Below, in pieces: positions 36,467-46,280 of a DNA stretch of 64,000 nt. The notes under the pieces were generated by a model. The model searched no databases, was not told the DNA's origin, and worked only from the letters and a program-made list of their open reading frames with translations. Origin of the DNA: Thalassospira sp. HJ (GTDB taxonomy: Bacteria; Pseudomonadota; Alphaproteobacteria; Rhodospirillales; Thalassospiraceae); assembly GCF_000948415.1 (NCBI RefSeq), contig NZ_JYII01000015.1:107510-171509 (forward strand). The letters are read 5' to 3'. Each line of letters opens with the position of its first letter. Positions within the stretch are counted from its first letter, which is position 1. Position numbers and translations under genes: made by a program.

Positions 36467-37054
36467 TCAATCCTTGCCCAGCATACGCGCGACATAACGT
36501 GCCAGCATGTCGATTTCAAAGTTGATCCGGTCGCCCGGCTGCTTTGAACCCAACGTGGTTTCGGTTTGGGTATGAGGTATCAGATTGATACCGAACGTGT
36601 TGCCGTCAACCTCATTGACGGTCAATGACACACCTTCAAGCGTCACCGACCCCTTGGAGGCGATATATTTTGCGAATTCTTCCGGCACTTCGAAGGTCAG
36701 ACGCAAAGAGTCGCCTTCCGGCACCCGTTTGGTCAGCGTCGCAACACCGTCGACATGGCCCGAAACGATATGACCGCCAAGCTCATCGCCAACGCGGGTG
36801 GCCTGCTCAAGATTGACCTTCGATCCGACAGCAAGATCACCCAGTGTCGTACGCGACAGGCTTTCTGCTGATGCTTCGATGGCAAACCAGTCATCACCGG
36901 TTTCAATCACGGTCATGCAGGCACCGTTACATGCAATCGACGCCCCCAGAACGATCTTTGAGGTATCAAAAGATGTGGTGAACTCAAACCGGGTGTCGCC
37001 GGTTTTCTTGATTGCACGAACGGTTGCGATATCGGTGATGATGCCAGTAAACAT
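36467..37054 (-). CDS. ribE: Riboflavin synthase alpha subunit
   Basis: A 195-residue enzyme that dismutates two lumazines into riboflavin, made of two lumazine-binding barrels: MFTGIITDIATVRAIKK ... IACNGACMTVIE and VGDELGGHIVSGHVDGVATL ... KGSVTLEGVSLTVNEV, with a C-terminal helix. It lies 4 bases from ribD and 6 bases from ribB, all on one strand with no gap long enough for an FMN riboswitch. Confidence 0.95.
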   Translation of the reverse strand: MFTGIITDIATVRAIKKTGDTRFEFTTSFDTSKIVLGASIACNGACMTVIETGDDWFAIEASAESLSRTTLGDLAVGSKVNLEQATRVGDELGGHIVSGHVDGVATLTKRVPEGDSLRLTFEVPEEFAKYIASKGSVTLEGVSLTVNEVDGNTFGINLIPHTQTETTLGSKQPGDRINFEIDMLARYVARMLGKD

Positions 37055-37058
37055 TCAC

Positions 37059-38180
37059 TTATTCCGTTATTTTATCGTAGGTTACCGCAATATCCTGACC
37101 CAGTTTCTGATCAGAAATGCGTTTGAAGCGCGGTGCCGTTTCAAGCTTTTCCAGACCAAGGTCCGCAATCATTGCCTTGCCGTCGCCACCAATCACAGAA
37201 GGTGCGACAAAATGAATGATGCGATCAACAAGGCCCGCCTTGATCAGGCCAGCGGCTAGGTTGCCACCAGTTTCAACAAGGACGCGGCTCAGACCTTCAT
37301 CTGCCAGCTTGCGCATGACGTCATGTAGGTCCAGATGTGCATCCGCGCATCCCGCAGCAATCACTTTTACGGAAGTTTTTCCAAATTTTTCCGATAGTTC
37401 GGCGAAATTCTGCTCTGCCGTCACAAGCCATGTCGGCACGGTATCGGCCGTTTCGATCAGCTTCGCGGTAATCGGTACATCGCCTGCACGATCCAGAATT
37501 ACCCGCAGCGGGGACTGATGGCTGCGCCCGGCAAGTCGGCAGGTCAGGCTGGGATCATCGGCAATCACCGTATTTGCACCGACCAGAATGGCATCGTGAT
37601 TAGCACGCAACAGGTGGCCCGCTTCGCGCGCCGCAGGACCGGTAATCCACTGACTTTCGCCAGTTTTCGTGGCGGAACGCGCATCAAGGGTCGATGCCAG
37701 TTTCAACGTCACAAACGGACGTAAACGTTCGGCCTTGGACAGGAACCCTTCATTCACCCGGCGGGCTTCATCGTCGTAAAGCCCGACATCGACCTTAATA
37801 CCGGCAGCACGCAGCATGTCATGGCCCCTGCCCGATACGCGCGGATCCGGATCGGTCAATGCACTGACAACGCGCAACACACCAGCTTCGATCAGGCCGG
37901 TCGCACAGGGTGGCGTTTTGCCAACGTGGCTGCAAGGTTCAAGGGTGACATAGGCAGTTGCACCACGGGCCAGATCACCGGCCATATCAAGTGCAACACG
38001 TTCGGCATGCGGGCGACCACCGGGCTGTGTGTGACCACGGCCAACAATGGTACCATCAGAAGAAACAAGGACACAGCCAACGGCCGGGTTCGGCCAGACA
38101 TTTCCCAAACCACGTTTTGACAGGCTCAATGCGACCCGCATGAAATGCCGGTCGTCTTCGCTAAACGCGGGGGCTGTCAT
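37059..38180 (-). CDS. ribD: Bifunctional riboflavin deaminase-reductase RibD
   Basis: A 373-residue enzyme for the second and third riboflavin steps. The deaminase domain (1-145) has zinc motifs GGRPHAERVAL and VTLEPCSHVGKTPPCATGLIEAG. The reductase domain (150-373) has FVTLKLASTLDARSATKTGESQWITG, taken as a whole, and VETGGNLAAGLIKAGLVD. Its start overlaps the nrdR stop by one base. It heads the riboflavin genes. Confidence 0.95.
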   Translation of the reverse strand: MTAPAFSEDDRHFMRVALSLSKRGLGNVWPNPAVGCVLVSSDGTIVGRGHTQPGGRPHAERVALDMAGDLARGATAYVTLEPCSHVGKTPPCATGLIEAGVLRVVSALTDPDPRVSGRGHDMLRAAGIKVDVGLYDDEARRVNEGFLSKAERLRPFVTLKLASTLDARSATKTGESQWITGPAAREAGHLLRANHDAILVGANTVIADDPSLTCRLAGRSHQSPLRVILDRAGDVPITAKLIETADTVPTWLVTAEQNFAELSEKFGKTSVKVIAAGCADAHLDLHDVMRKLADEGLSRVLVETGGNLAAGLIKAGLVDRIIHFVAPSVIGGDGKAMIADLGLEKLETAPRFKRISDQKLGQDIAVTYDKITE

Positions 38181-38653
38181 TACTCTGCGTCCGCCTCTTC
38201 TTCCCCATCATGCATTTTTTCGACGAATTGTTCGAAATCACGCGCTTCACGGAAATTCTTGTACACCGAAGCGTAGCGTACATAGGCCACCTGATCGAGG
38301 GCATTGAGCGCCTCCATCACCATTTCGCCAATGGTATCGGTGGAAATATCGCTCTCACCACTGCTTTCAAGACGACGTTGAATGCCATTAAGGGCCTTTT
38401 CAACACGTTCGTCTTCGATCGGGCGTTTGCGACAGGCAAGAAAGATCGACCGCGCCAGTTTGTCGCGGTCGAACAATTCGCGTTGCCCGTCTGTTTTCAC
38501 AACCATCAATTCACGCAGCTGGACACGTTCAAATGTCGTGAAGCGTGAACCACAGGCAGGACAGAACCGGCGACGGCGAATGGCATGATGCTCTTCGGTC
38601 GGACGGGAGTCCTTAACCTGGGTATCGGTATGTCCGCAAAACGGGCAACGCAT
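38180..38653 (-). CDS. nrdR: Ribonucleotide reductase repressor NrdR
   Basis: A 157-residue regulator: N-terminal zinc ribbon with CPFCGHTD and CPACGSRF, then an ATP-cone domain ([29 protein letters not shown] as a whole). It senses nucleotide pools and represses nrd genes. The C-terminus is acidic ([10 protein letters not shown]). It lies 24 bases after glyA and just ahead of ribD, a widely conserved order. Confidence 0.95.
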   Translation of the reverse strand: MRCPFCGHTDTQVKDSRPTEEHHAIRRRRFCPACGSRFTTFERVQLRELMVVKTDGQRELFDRDKLARSIFLACRKRPIEDERVEKALNGIQRRLESSGESDISTDTIGEMVMEALNALDQVAYVRYASVYKNFREARDFEQFVEKMHDGEEEADAE

Positions 38654-38677
38654 ATGTTTATCTAAGCCTCAAATCGA

Positions 38678-39952
38678 TCAGGAATAGATCGGGAAACGCT
38701 TGCAGAGGTCTTCAACCTTTGCACGGACGGCTGCCTCAACTTCGGCATTGCCTTCCGGGCTGTCGACCATTGCATCAAGAACGTCACCAATCAGTTCACC
38801 GATCTGCTGGAATTCGGCAACACCGAAGCCACGCGTGGTGCCAGCCGGCGTACCAAGACGCACACCAGAGGTGATGGTCGGCTTTTCAGTATCGAACGGA
38901 ATGCCGTTCTTGTTGCAGGTGATACCCGCACGCTCAAGTGCGACTTCCGCCGCGTTGCCTTTCAGGCCTTTCGGGCGCAGGTCAACCAGCATCAGGTGGG
39001 TGTCGGTACCGCCGGTCACGATGTCAAAGCCACGTTTCACGAGGACTTCGGCAAGCGCCTTGGCGTTATCAACGACCTGCTGGGCGTATTCCTTGAATTC
39101 CGGACGCAGTGCTTCGCCAAAGGCAACGGCCTTGGCCGCAATCACATGCATCAGCGGACCACCCTGCAGACCCGGGAAGACGGCGGAGTTGATCTTTTTG
39201 CCGATCTCGAGGTTGTTTGACAGGATCATGCCGCCACGCGGACCACGAAGGGTTTTGTGCGTGGTGGTGGTAACAACGTCAGCATAAGGAAGCGGGCTCG
39301 GATGAACGCCACCGGCAACGAGGCCAGCGAAGTGCGCCATATCAACCATCAGAAGCGCGCCAACCTTGTCGGCGATTTCGCGGAAACGCTTGAAATCGAT
39401 CTGACGCGGAATGGCCGAACCACCCGCAATGATCAGGGCCGGCTTGTGCTCGACCGCAAGCGCTTCGACCTGATCGTAATCAAGGGTCAGGTCGTCTTCA
39501 CGAACGCCATACTGAACCGCATTGAACCACTTGCCCGACAGAGCCGGACGTGCGCCGTGGGTCAGGTGACCACCCGCATCAAGCGACATGCCCAGAATGG
39601 TGTCGCCCGGCTTGCAAAGTGCGAGCATCACCGCACCGTTTGCCTGTGCACCGGAATGCGGCTGAACGTTTACGAACTCGCAGCCGAAGATTTCCTTGGC
39701 GCGGTCGATTGCCAGCTGTTCGGCAACGTCAACATACTCGCAACCACCGTAATAACGGCGCGAAGGATAGCCTTCGGCGTATTTGTTGGTCAGGACGGTG
39801 CCCTGTGCGTCGATAACCGCTTTGGAAACGATGTTTTCCGAAGCAATCATCTCGATCTGGTTCTGCTGACGATCAAGTTCGTCGGTGACAGATTTGTACA
39901 GTGCCGGATCAGCTTCGGCCAAGCTGGTGGTGAAAAAGCCTTTGAACGACAT
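38678..39952 (-). CDS. glyA: Serine hydroxymethyltransferase GlyA
   Basis: A 424-residue PLP enzyme that interconverts serine and glycine and supplies methylene-tetrahydrofolate. Segments: [35 protein letters not shown] (as a whole), [15 protein letters not shown], and the PLP lysine in [16 protein letters not shown]. The ATG at 39952 is preferred: it has GAGG about 9 bases upstream and gives the canonical N-terminus; upstream codons are not conserved-looking. It leads the nrdR-rib-nusB-thiL run. rpiB lies 86 bases upstream. Confidence 0.96.
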   Translation of the reverse strand: MSFKGFFTTSLAEADPALYKSVTDELDRQQNQIEMIASENIVSKAVIDAQGTVLTNKYAEGYPSRRYYGGCEYVDVAEQLAIDRAKEIFGCEFVNVQPHSGAQANGAVMLALCKPGDTILGMSLDAGGHLTHGARPALSGKWFNAVQYGVREDDLTLDYDQVEALAVEHKPALIIAGGSAIPRQIDFKRFREIADKVGALLMVDMAHFAGLVAGGVHPSPLPYADVVTTTTHKTLRGPRGGMILSNNLEIGKKINSAVFPGLQGGPLMHVIAAKAVAFGEALRPEFKEYAQQVVDNAKALAEVLVKRGFDIVTGGTDTHLMLVDLRPKGLKGNAAEVALERAGITCNKNGIPFDTEKPTITSGVRLGTPAGTTRGFGVAEFQQIGELIGDVLDAMVDSPEGNAEVEAAVRAKVEDLCKRFPIYS

Positions 39953-40038
39953 GCGGGGGCCTCTTTCGATGCGATGTGACGGGGAACGATCCATCTGGAC
40001 CGCCTGCCCGTTCCGGTTGATGCCAGATGGCGATAAAA

Positions 40039-40482
40039 TCAGATGGAGCAGGACATTTTTGCGACGCGACCTTCGTGACGACCGCCTTCAAATTCGGTCG
40101 ACATGAATGCATCCACGCAATCCAGTGCCGTGGCTTCACCTAGAAGGCGTGCACCAAGGCAGAGAACATTTGCGTTGTTATGCTGACGGCAAAGTTCTGC
40201 GGAAAGACGGTCATGAACCAGTGCTGCGCGAATTTGCGGATAACGGTTGGCTGCGATGCTCATACCGATGCCCGACCCGCAGACGAGAATACCCGCCTCG
40301 GCCTTGCCATCGATAATCGCCTTGGCTACCGCCTGCGCATAGTCCGGATAGTCGACAGAAGACGAACCATCCGTGCCCAGATCAAGCACTTCAATTCCGC
40401 GCTTTTTCAGGGTCTCGGCAATGGTTGATTTCAGGTCCACACCACCGTGATCGGAAGCAATGGCAAGGGTCTTGACGGTCAT
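40039..40482 (-). CDS. rpiB: Ribose-5-phosphate isomerase B
   Basis: A 147-residue sugar-phosphate isomerase of the RpiB/LacAB family. [31 protein letters not shown] and the active-site [28 protein letters not shown] (in parts), then [15 protein letters not shown]. It interconverts ribose 5-phosphate and ribulose 5-phosphate in the pentose pathway, and ribulose 5-phosphate is the precursor of dihydroxybutanone phosphate. The ATG at 40482 has GAAGG 7 bases upstream. It lies upstream of glyA as in many alphaproteobacteria. Confidence 0.92.
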   Translation of the reverse strand: MTVKTLAIASDHGGVDLKSTIAETLKKRGIEVLDLGTDGSSSVDYPDYAQAVAKAIIDGKAEAGILVCGSGIGMSIAANRYPQIRAALVHDRLSAELCRQHNNANVLCLGARLLGEATALDCVDAFMSTEFEGGRHEGRVAKMSCSI

Positions 40483-40777
40483 AGGCGTGCCTTCATCCAA
40501 AAGCAGAAGATAAAATTTGAGCGCCTTGTAGCATATAGCGTCGGACCTGCCAACGCGCAGCTCACCCAAAACGGCAAGTTTTCCAAACAGAACAGACGCT
40601 GCAAAACCGCTAAGGTTCAGACGCTCCACATACTGAACACATATGTCGGTTTTCACGCCGTCAACAAGGTCAAACGAGGTAACAGAAGGACGATATCGCC
40701 GTACAGGATGATCCGGCCATTTAAACAGTAGTATTGCGCAATCGGTTTGGTTGTATTTCTTGCGTCATCTGAAAGCA

Positions 40778-40853
40778 TGCGGATTTAAATGAATGCCGCC
40801 AGAACATAAACTTTAATATAGGCCCAATATAACCTGATACAGTGCGGATTTAA
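40778..40853. repeat. 11-base direct repeats in the mucR upstream region
   Basis: TGCGGATTTAA occurs at 40778-40788 and again at 40843-40853, 65 bases apart, in the 464-base gap between rpiB and mucR. MucR/Ros regulators commonly bind AT-rich, loosely conserved sites in their own promoters. The left part of the gap (40483-40740) shows nothing I can name. Confidence 0.35.
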
Positions 40854-40862
40854 TAAATTACC

Positions 40863-40890
40863 TTGTGTTTTTCTGTGGTTTGATTATATC
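40863..40890 (+). promoter_or_regulatory. Candidate mucR promoter
   Basis: TTGTGT (40863-40868) and TATATC (40885-40890) are 16 bases apart, about 57 bases before the mucR ATG. The surrounding DNA is AT-rich with several T-A steps, typical of MucR autoregulatory DNA. Confidence 0.4.
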
Positions 40891-40946
40891 GAAAGAATAG
40901 TGCATTAAGTTTAATCTGAATTATCAAATGAAGGATTACTTCAATT

Positions 40947-41366
40947 ATGGCTGAAACCGAGAACAGCGTGCTTGACCGCGACGAACTTTTACAGATGACC
41001 GTCGACATTGTATCTGCCTATGTCAGCAACAATGCGCTTGCAGCGGCACAGATTCCGGAACTGATTTCGACCGTTTTTGCTTCTCTTGATGAAATACACG
41101 AAGTTGAAAAAGAACCGGAAGCCGAACCGCTGAAACCGGCTGTTCCGATCAAGAAATCCATTGGCGATGACTATATTGTCTGCCTTGAAGACGGCAAAAA
41201 GCTGAAAATGCTCAAGCGTCACCTGCGCACGACCTATAACCTCACCCCGGAAGAATACCGTGCGAAGTGGGGCCTGCCGGCCGATTACCCGATGGTTGCC
41301 CCGAACTATGCCAAACAGCGTTCGCAGTTCGCCAAGAAAATCGGCCTGGGTCGCAAGGCGAAATAA
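40947..41366 (+). CDS. MucR/Ros-family transcriptional regulator
   Basis: A 139-residue regulator of the Ros/MucR family, alphaproteobacterial proteins with a prokaryotic zinc-finger-like fold. Segments: SAYVSNNALAAAQIPELISTVFASL near the N-terminus, then SIGDDYIVCLEDGKKLKMLKRHLRTTYNLTPEEYRAKWGLPADYPMVAPNYAKQRSQFAKKIGLG as a whole, which is the diagnostic core with C-x-E-D-G and L-K-R-H-L. Members silence AT-rich promoters in an H-NS-like way and control exopolysaccharide and motility genes. GAAGGA lies 12 bases before the ATG. Confidence 0.92.
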   Translation: MAETENSVLDRDELLQMTVDIVSAYVSNNALAAAQIPELISTVFASLDEIHEVEKEPEAEPLKPAVPIKKSIGDDYIVCLEDGKKLKMLKRHLRTTYNLTPEEYRAKWGLPADYPMVAPNYAKQRSQFAKKIGLGRKAK

Positions 41367-41393
41367 CGCCCTTCCCCACGACTGTCGCAAACA

Positions 41394-41426
41394 AAAAACG
41401 CCGCCCCGTTTCAGGGCGGCGTTTTT
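41394..41426 (+). terminator. Rho-independent terminator of mucR
   Basis: AAAAACGCCGCCC (41394-41406) pairs perfectly with GGGCGGCGTTTTT (41414-41426) across a 7-base loop, 27 bases past the mucR stop. Confidence 0.92.
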
Positions 41427-41446
41427 CGTATCTGACTGCAAGGTCA

Positions 41447-41475
41447 GGTCAGCCCGGCTTCACACCGGGCTGACC
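41447..41475 (-). terminator. Hairpin after the livK gene
   Basis: GGTCAGCCCGG (41447-41457) pairs perfectly with CCGGGCTGACC (41465-41475) across 7 bases. It lies 12 bases past the livK stop on the minus strand. It lacks an immediate T-run, though the A-rich mucR terminator follows, so it may serve together with it. Confidence 0.6.
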
Positions 41476-41487
41476 ATTTGCAGATGA

Positions 41488-42603
41488 TCACGGATTCTGG
41501 ATCGCACCGTCAGTGTACTGACCGTCTTTCCAGGTGTAGATCCAGTAACCCGGTGCATCAACGTCGCCTTTGGCGTCAAAGGAGATGTCGCCAAGAACGG
41601 TGTTGAAGGTCTCGGAATGCAGGGCATCTACAACCGGTTCGAAATCGGTCGAGCCAGCTTTGTTGGCAGCCTGTGCCCAAGCCTGGATCGCACCATAGGT
41701 GAACAGGGTATAACCTTCCGGCTTGTAGCCGATTTCGTCGAAGTATTTGACGAGGTCAGCGTTGCGCGGATCGGTTTCAATCGCCGGGGAAGCGGTGAAG
41801 ATGGTGCCTTCGCCGGAATCACCAGTGATCGCCCAATACTCAAGGGTGTTGATTGCGTCACCGGACATAACCATGGTGTCCATGCCCTGTGCGCGCATCT
41901 GACGAACGATCAGACCGAGTTCGGTGTGGTAACCACCATAATACAGAACTTCAATGCCTTCGGCTTTAAGCTTGGTCACCAGGGCCGAGTAGTCTTTCTC
42001 AGCCGGGGTGATTGCTTCGTAAAGGGCTTCTTCTTTGCCGCTTGCATTAAGGTTTTTCTTGGTTTCGTCAGCCAGACCTTTGGAATAAGCCTGTTTGTCG
42101 TGAACGATGGCGATTTTCTTGTCGCCATAGTTGGCAGCAAGGTATTTACCAGCAACTTCACCCTGCTGATCGTCACGGCCGCAAACACGGAATACGTTGT
42201 CCATGTCACGTTCGGTCAGCTGCGGGTTGGTCGAAGCCGGAGAAATCTGGATGATGCCTTCTTCGAAGTACACTTCAGAAGCCGGGATCGAGGAACCCGA
42301 GCAGAAGTGACCAGCAACAAGTGCGACGTCTTTGCTTACCAGCTGGTTTGCAACAGCAACAGCCTGTTTCGGATCGCAAGCGTCATCGCCGATTTCGAGA
42401 ACGAGCATTTCGCCGTTCACGCCACCAGCTGCGTTGATGTCGGCAACTGCTTTCTCTGCACCCTGGGTCATCTGTTCACCGAATGCAGCGTACGGACCGG
42501 TCATCGGACCGACGGTCGCAACAACGATGTCAGCTTTTGCTACACCCATTGAAAGAACAAGCGCGGAAGCAGTGGCAAGAAGGCCGAGCTTGGTTTTCGA
42601 CAT
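41488..42603 (-). CDS. livK: Branched-chain amino acid ABC transporter, substrate-binding protein
   Basis: A 371-residue periplasmic binding protein with a signal peptide (KLGLLATASALVLSMGVAKA). The Leu/Ile/Val type I binding fold is visible: VVATVGPMTGPYAAFGEQM, FCSGSSIPASEVYFEEGIIQISPASTNP (as a whole), VFRVCGRDDQQG and DAPGYWIYTWKDGQY. It captures leucine, isoleucine, valine or related compounds for LivHMGF. It is the distal gene of the cluster, separated from the permease genes by 206 bases with two hairpins and probably having its own promoter. Confidence 0.93.
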   Translation of the reverse strand: MSKTKLGLLATASALVLSMGVAKADIVVATVGPMTGPYAAFGEQMTQGAEKAVADINAAGGVNGEMLVLEIGDDACDPKQAVAVANQLVSKDVALVAGHFCSGSSIPASEVYFEEGIIQISPASTNPQLTERDMDNVFRVCGRDDQQGEVAGKYLAANYGDKKIAIVHDKQAYSKGLADETKKNLNASGKEEALYEAITPAEKDYSALVTKLKAEGIEVLYYGGYHTELGLIVRQMRAQGMDTMVMSGDAINTLEYWAITGDSGEGTIFTASPAIETDPRNADLVKYFDEIGYKPEGYTLFTYGAIQAWAQAANKAGSTDFEPVVDALHSETFNTVLGDISFDAKGDVDAPGYWIYTWKDGQYTDGAIQNP

Positions 42604-42759
42604 TAGAGAAGTCTCCCTGTTCCAAAGGTTGATCCCATCACCATGACAGAATCATCTTTTTGGATCTGAAACCGGCCCGTATTTTTCGCCGATTACCGGT
42701 CTCAGGTCCCACGTACTGCGGCACGCCAGAATTGGTGTGCATGAGTACAAACCCTGTGA

Positions 42760-42805
42760 TTGCCCGTTATCGGGCAACCGTGCGGGGACGCCGGGCGTCC
42801 CCGCA
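42760..42805 (-). other. Two tandem hairpins between the liv permease genes and livK
   Basis: TGCGGGGACGC (42781-42791) pairs perfectly with GCGTCCCCGCA (42795-42805) around 3 bases, and TTGCCCG (42760-42766) with CGGGCAA (42771-42777) around 4 bases. They lie just after the stop of the small membrane protein gene on the minus strand. Neither has a T-run. The arrangement suggests 3'-end protection of the permease mRNA or partial termination. Confidence 0.55.
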
Positions 42806-42809
42806 AATA

Positions 42810-43166
42810 TTACCGAACATCAGCACCTTCACGGGCGCGATATGCAAACGGACCAACCCGTTCATACAGCCACGGATATTGCGACAGCATCTTGTTCACC
42901 TGCGTCAGGCGGAACGCCGTAAACGTGATGGCAAACAAGATGACCGTATCAAAAATGTAGCCGGAAAGTGACAGCAGCTCACCTTCGAACAGGGCAAAAA
43001 CCATGAAGCGGTCGACACAGCCAAGCAGCAAGGCATACGGCACAAGCTGCCAGGACGGACGCCAGGTGTTTGCAATGGCCTGTCCGGTCATAAAGCCGCA
43101 GAACCCCATCAGGATGATGGTCATTCCGATTGTGACACCAATGCTGGTACCCGTAATCGCTTCCAT
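42810..43166 (-). CDS. Small membrane protein of the liv locus (DUF6867-like)
   Basis: A 118-residue protein with three hydrophobic segments: VTIGMTIILMGFCGFMTGQAIA, LVPYALLLGCVDRFMVFALF and YIFDTVILFAITFTAF, followed by an amphipathic C-terminus. It resembles the short membrane proteins that accompany alphaproteobacterial liv clusters (the DUF6867 group); I know no established function. It lies 11 bases after livF and is followed by two hairpins. Confidence 0.7.
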   Translation of the reverse strand: MEAITGTSIGVTIGMTIILMGFCGFMTGQAIANTWRPSWQLVPYALLLGCVDRFMVFALFEGELLSLSGYIFDTVILFAITFTAFRLTQVNKMLSQYPWLYERVGPFAYRAREGADVR

Positions 43167-43177
43167 CTCAGAACTCC

Positions 43178-43894
43178 CTAGTGGCCACCTTCGAGGTAGG
43201 CTGCACGGACTTCCGGGTTCGCCAGAAGTTCCGCACCCGTCCCCGAGAGCGTAATGTTGCCATTGACCATCACATACCCGCGATGAGCCAGTTTGAGCGC
43301 GTGGAACGCGTTCTGCTCAACGAGGAAGACCGTCATCTTTTTCTCGCGGTTGATCTTCTCGATCGTTTCGAAAATCTGCTTCACGATCAGCGGCGCAAGG
43401 CCAAGGGATGGCTCATCAAGCAGAAGAAGACGCGGACGGCCCATAAGAGCACGGCCAATTGCCAACATCTGCTGTTCACCACCCGACATCGTCCCGGCAC
43501 GCTGGTTGATGCGTTCCTTCAGACGCGGGAACAGATCAAACACCATTTCGATATCCGAATTGAAATGTTTCGGATCCTGGGTGATCGCGCCCATCTGTAG
43601 GTTTTCATAAACCGACATACGCGGGAAAATACGACGCCCTTCCGGCGACTGCTGAATGCCAAGCTGGCAGATCTCATGCATCGGCATGCGACTGATATCC
43701 TGGCCTTCGAAAAGAATGCGCCCCTTGCTGGCCTGCGGCGAACCACAGCACGTCATCAGCAAGGTGGTCTTGCCGGCACCGTTGGCACCGATCAGGGTTA
43801 CGATTTCACCTTCATTGACTTCCATATCAATGCCCTTGAGGGCTTCGATATTGCCATAGAAGGTATGAACACCTTCGATTTTTAACATGGACAT
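43178..43894 (-). CDS. livF: Branched-chain amino acid ABC transporter, ATPase LivF
   Basis: A 238-residue ABC ATPase: Walker A LIGANGAGKTTLLM, Q loop, signature TMSGGEQQMLAIGRALMG, Walker B LLLLDEPSLGLAPL and the H loop in VFLVEQNAFHAL. The short LivF form ends AYLEGGH. The ATG at 43894 has GGGAG about 9 bases upstream; a TTG at 43912 overlapping the livG stop is less likely. It works with LivG as the nucleotide-binding pair. Confidence 0.95.
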   Translation of the reverse strand: MSMLKIEGVHTFYGNIEALKGIDMEVNEGEIVTLIGANGAGKTTLLMTCCGSPQASKGRILFEGQDISRMPMHEICQLGIQQSPEGRRIFPRMSVYENLQMGAITQDPKHFNSDIEMVFDLFPRLKERINQRAGTMSGGEQQMLAIGRALMGRPRLLLLDEPSLGLAPLIVKQIFETIEKINREKKMTVFLVEQNAFHALKLAHRGYVMVNGNITLSGTGAELLANPEVRAAYLEGGH

Positions 43895-43908
43895 ATCGAT
43901 GGACTCCC

Positions 43909-44763
43909 TCAATGCGCTTTCGGATCAAGATGAAGGTCGGCAGCGACTTCCGGCGGCAGCTCGTCATCCTCTTCCTCGCCAAGATAGGCGCGGATAACGG
44001 CCGGATCATTCTTGACGGCTTCAGGATCGCCATCGGCGATCTTTTTACCGTAATCAAGAACGACCACATGGTCGGAAATCTGCATGACGACACTCATGTC
44101 ATGCTCGATCAGAAGGCAGCCAACGCCCTGATCATCACGGATGCTCTGCAACAGGATGTTCAGTTCCGCCGACTCACGCGGGTTAAGGCCCGCTGCCGGC
44201 TCATCCAGGCACAGAAGTGAGGGATCAGTGCACATCGCACGTGCGATTTCCAGACGACGCTGGGAACCATAAGGCAGGTTACCGGCATTCCAGTCGGCCT
44301 GTTCATACAGACCAACCTTCTCAAGCCAGAATTTTGCCTTTTCGACCGCTTCCTTTTCCGCCTTGGCATAGGAGCCAAGGTTGAACAAACCGGCAATAGA
44401 GAAGGCAGAAGCCTCCATCAGGCGGTTATGCTGGGCAACGATCAGGTTTTCCAGAACAGTCATCCCGGTAAACAGGCGAATGTTCTGGAACGTACGTGCA
44501 ACGCCGTTATTGCGCGGAATGCGGAACCCTTCGGTCCGTTCCAGCAAACGCGGGCCATCTTCGGCATGAAGGGTCAAACGCCCCTCGGTCGGAACATAGA
44601 ACCCGGTCAGGCAGTTAAACACGGTGGTTTTCCCTGCCCCGTTCGGGCCGATAATCGCCGTGATTTCACGCTTGTTGGCGTTGAACGACAGATTATCAAT
44701 CGCGACCAGACCGCCGAAACGCATGGTCAGGTGTTCGACTTCAAGCAGTTTGTTGTCGGTCAT
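43909..44763 (-). CDS. livG: Branched-chain amino acid ABC transporter, ATPase LivG
   Basis: A 284-residue ABC ATPase: Walker [37 protein letters not shown] (LivG Q-loop region, as a whole), a degenerate signature [16 protein letters not shown], Walker [16 protein letters not shown] and [11 protein letters not shown]. The signature motif variant LPYGSQRR is normal for LivG. Its start overlaps the livM stop by 4 bases. The C-terminus carries an extra acidic stretch ([11 protein letters not shown]). Confidence 0.95.
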   Translation of the reverse strand: MTDNKLLEVEHLTMRFGGLVAIDNLSFNANKREITAIIGPNGAGKTTVFNCLTGFYVPTEGRLTLHAEDGPRLLERTEGFRIPRNNGVARTFQNIRLFTGMTVLENLIVAQHNRLMEASAFSIAGLFNLGSYAKAEKEAVEKAKFWLEKVGLYEQADWNAGNLPYGSQRRLEIARAMCTDPSLLCLDEPAAGLNPRESAELNILLQSIRDDQGVGCLLIEHDMSVVMQISDHVVVLDYGKKIADGDPEAVKNDPAVIRAYLGEEEDDELPPEVAADLHLDPKAH

Positions 44764-46280
44764 TTGATTTCTCCGGCAACTTTTTCTTTCTGACTCATAT
44801 TGAGCAGAATGGTCGGATCACGGAAGGACAACAAACCGCGCGGACGCCAGAGCATGATGGCAACAATGCCTGCCCCGAAGATCAGCATGCGATACTCTGC
44901 CAGTTCACGGAACATTTCCGGGAACCCGATCATGACAATTGCTGCCAACACGACACCGATCTGGCTGCCCATGCCGCCCAGAACCACAATCGCCAGAATC
45001 ACAGCGGACTCAAGGAACGTGAAGCTTTCCGGGCTGATAAAGCCCTGACGGGTGGCAAAGAACGCACCGGCAAAACCACCAAACATCGCGCCGATGGCAA
45101 ATGCCGACAGCTTGGTGTTGGTCGGGTTGATGCCAAGCGAACGGCAGGCGATCTCATCTTCGCGAAGCGCTTCCCACGCACGCCCGATCGGAAGCTTACG
45201 CAGACGAAGGGTTACGAAGTTCGTCACCAGTGCCAGCACAAGGATCAGGTAGTACAGGAAGATCAGACGATGCATTGACGAGTAATCAAGACCGAACAGA
45301 TCGCCAAACGATACCGCCCCTTCCGGAACCCGCCGCGAGAAATCGGCAAGGCCGAAGAAGCTCGGACGTTCGATCGACGAAATCCCGTCCGGACCACCGG
45401 TAAAGTCATACCAGTTGATCAAGACCACACGGATGATCTCGCCAAAACCAAGTGTGACAATCGCCAGATAGTCACCGCGCAGACGCAGAACCGGGAAACC
45501 AAGGATAATCCCGAAGCTTGCGGCAAAAATACCGGCCAGCGGCAGGCAAAGCCAGAAGCTCAGATCGAAGTTCTGCGACAACAAGGCATAGGAATATGCA
45601 CCGACCGCGTAGAACGCGACATATCCAAGGTCAAGCAGACCAGCCAGACCCACCACGATGTTAAGCCCCCAACCCAGCATGATGTAAATCATTACAAGGG
45701 TTGCAAGGTCGATCGCGGAACGATCATCACCAAACAGCAGCGGGAAGATGAAGAAGAAGACAATCCCGATCAGACCGATTTTCTTGGTGTTCGAACGATA
45801 GGTCAGCTGGATCTTTGCAGACAGCTTTTTGGATTGGTCGACTTCAACAGCACCCTGCACCTTCATGGTGAAGTATGCCGTGGCAAAAACGATGACGACA
45901 AACGCAATGGCAAGGATCGTGCTGACCACGCTGCCAAACGCCATATCGAGAACAACCGGCGAAACCCAGCGGTCATCAAGTTCGCGGAAACGCACGAACA
46001 TTTCAAAGACCGCAACAGCCGTAACCGTAATCAGGACGGCCTGCCAAAGACGCGAAATGCTCTCGCGACGGAAAATCAGGCCAAGACGACCGATCACGGT
46101 CGAGCCGATGGCAATCAGGACAAGGTCCCAACGCACGGCCAATTCCAGACCGGTCGGACGGTCAACCGTCTCGACACCGAGGAGCATGACCGACATCAAC
46201 AGCGCGATCACAGCAAAGAACGCAAGTTCCTTGACCACTTCCGAGCCGTTGGTACGAGAAGAAGCAAGTGCAGCAGACAT
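44760..46280 (-). CDS. livM: Branched-chain amino acid ABC transporter, permease LivM
   Basis: A 506-residue permease, longer than many LivM proteins because of an extended N-terminus (about 190 residues with four further hydrophobic segments) ahead of the core [40 protein letters not shown] (as a whole). Later come [24 protein letters not shown] and [26 protein letters not shown], the coupling loop. The ATG at 46280 overlaps the livH stop (TGATG). Together with LivH it forms the membrane channel. Confidence 0.94.
   Translation of the reverse strand: MSAALASSRTNGSEVVKELAFFAVIALLMSVMLLGVETVDRPTGLELAVRWDLVLIAIGSTVIGRLGLIFRRESISRLWQAVLITVTAVAVFEMFVRFRELDDRWVSPVVLDMAFGSVVSTILAIAFVVIVFATAYFTMKVQGAVEVDQSKKLSAKIQLTYRSNTKKIGLIGIVFFFIFPLLFGDDRSAIDLATLVMIYIMLGWGLNIVVGLAGLLDLGYVAFYAVGAYSYALLSQNFDLSFWLCLPLAGIFAASFGIILGFPVLRLRGDYLAIVTLGFGEIIRVVLINWYDFTGGPDGISSIERPSFFGLADFSRRVPEGAVSFGDLFGLDYSSMHRLIFLYYLILVLALVTNFVTLRLRKLPIGRAWEALREDEIACRSLGINPTNTKLSAFAIGAMFGGFAGAFFATRQGFISPESFTFLESAVILAIVVLGGMGSQIGVVLAAIVMIGFPEMFRELAEYRMLIFGAGIVAIMLWRPRGLLSFRDPTILLNMSQKEKVAGEIK

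Noticed and set aside
35306..38180. FMN riboswitch for the riboflavin genes
   Set aside because: The rib genes are separated by 1-6 bases and the conserved RFN core is not visible before ribD, glyA or rpiB. Control must be elsewhere or absent.
37820..38650. Long plus-strand frames opposite ribD and nrdR
   Set aside because: Both minus-strand genes have complete metal-binding motifs; the plus-strand frames follow from high third-position GC.
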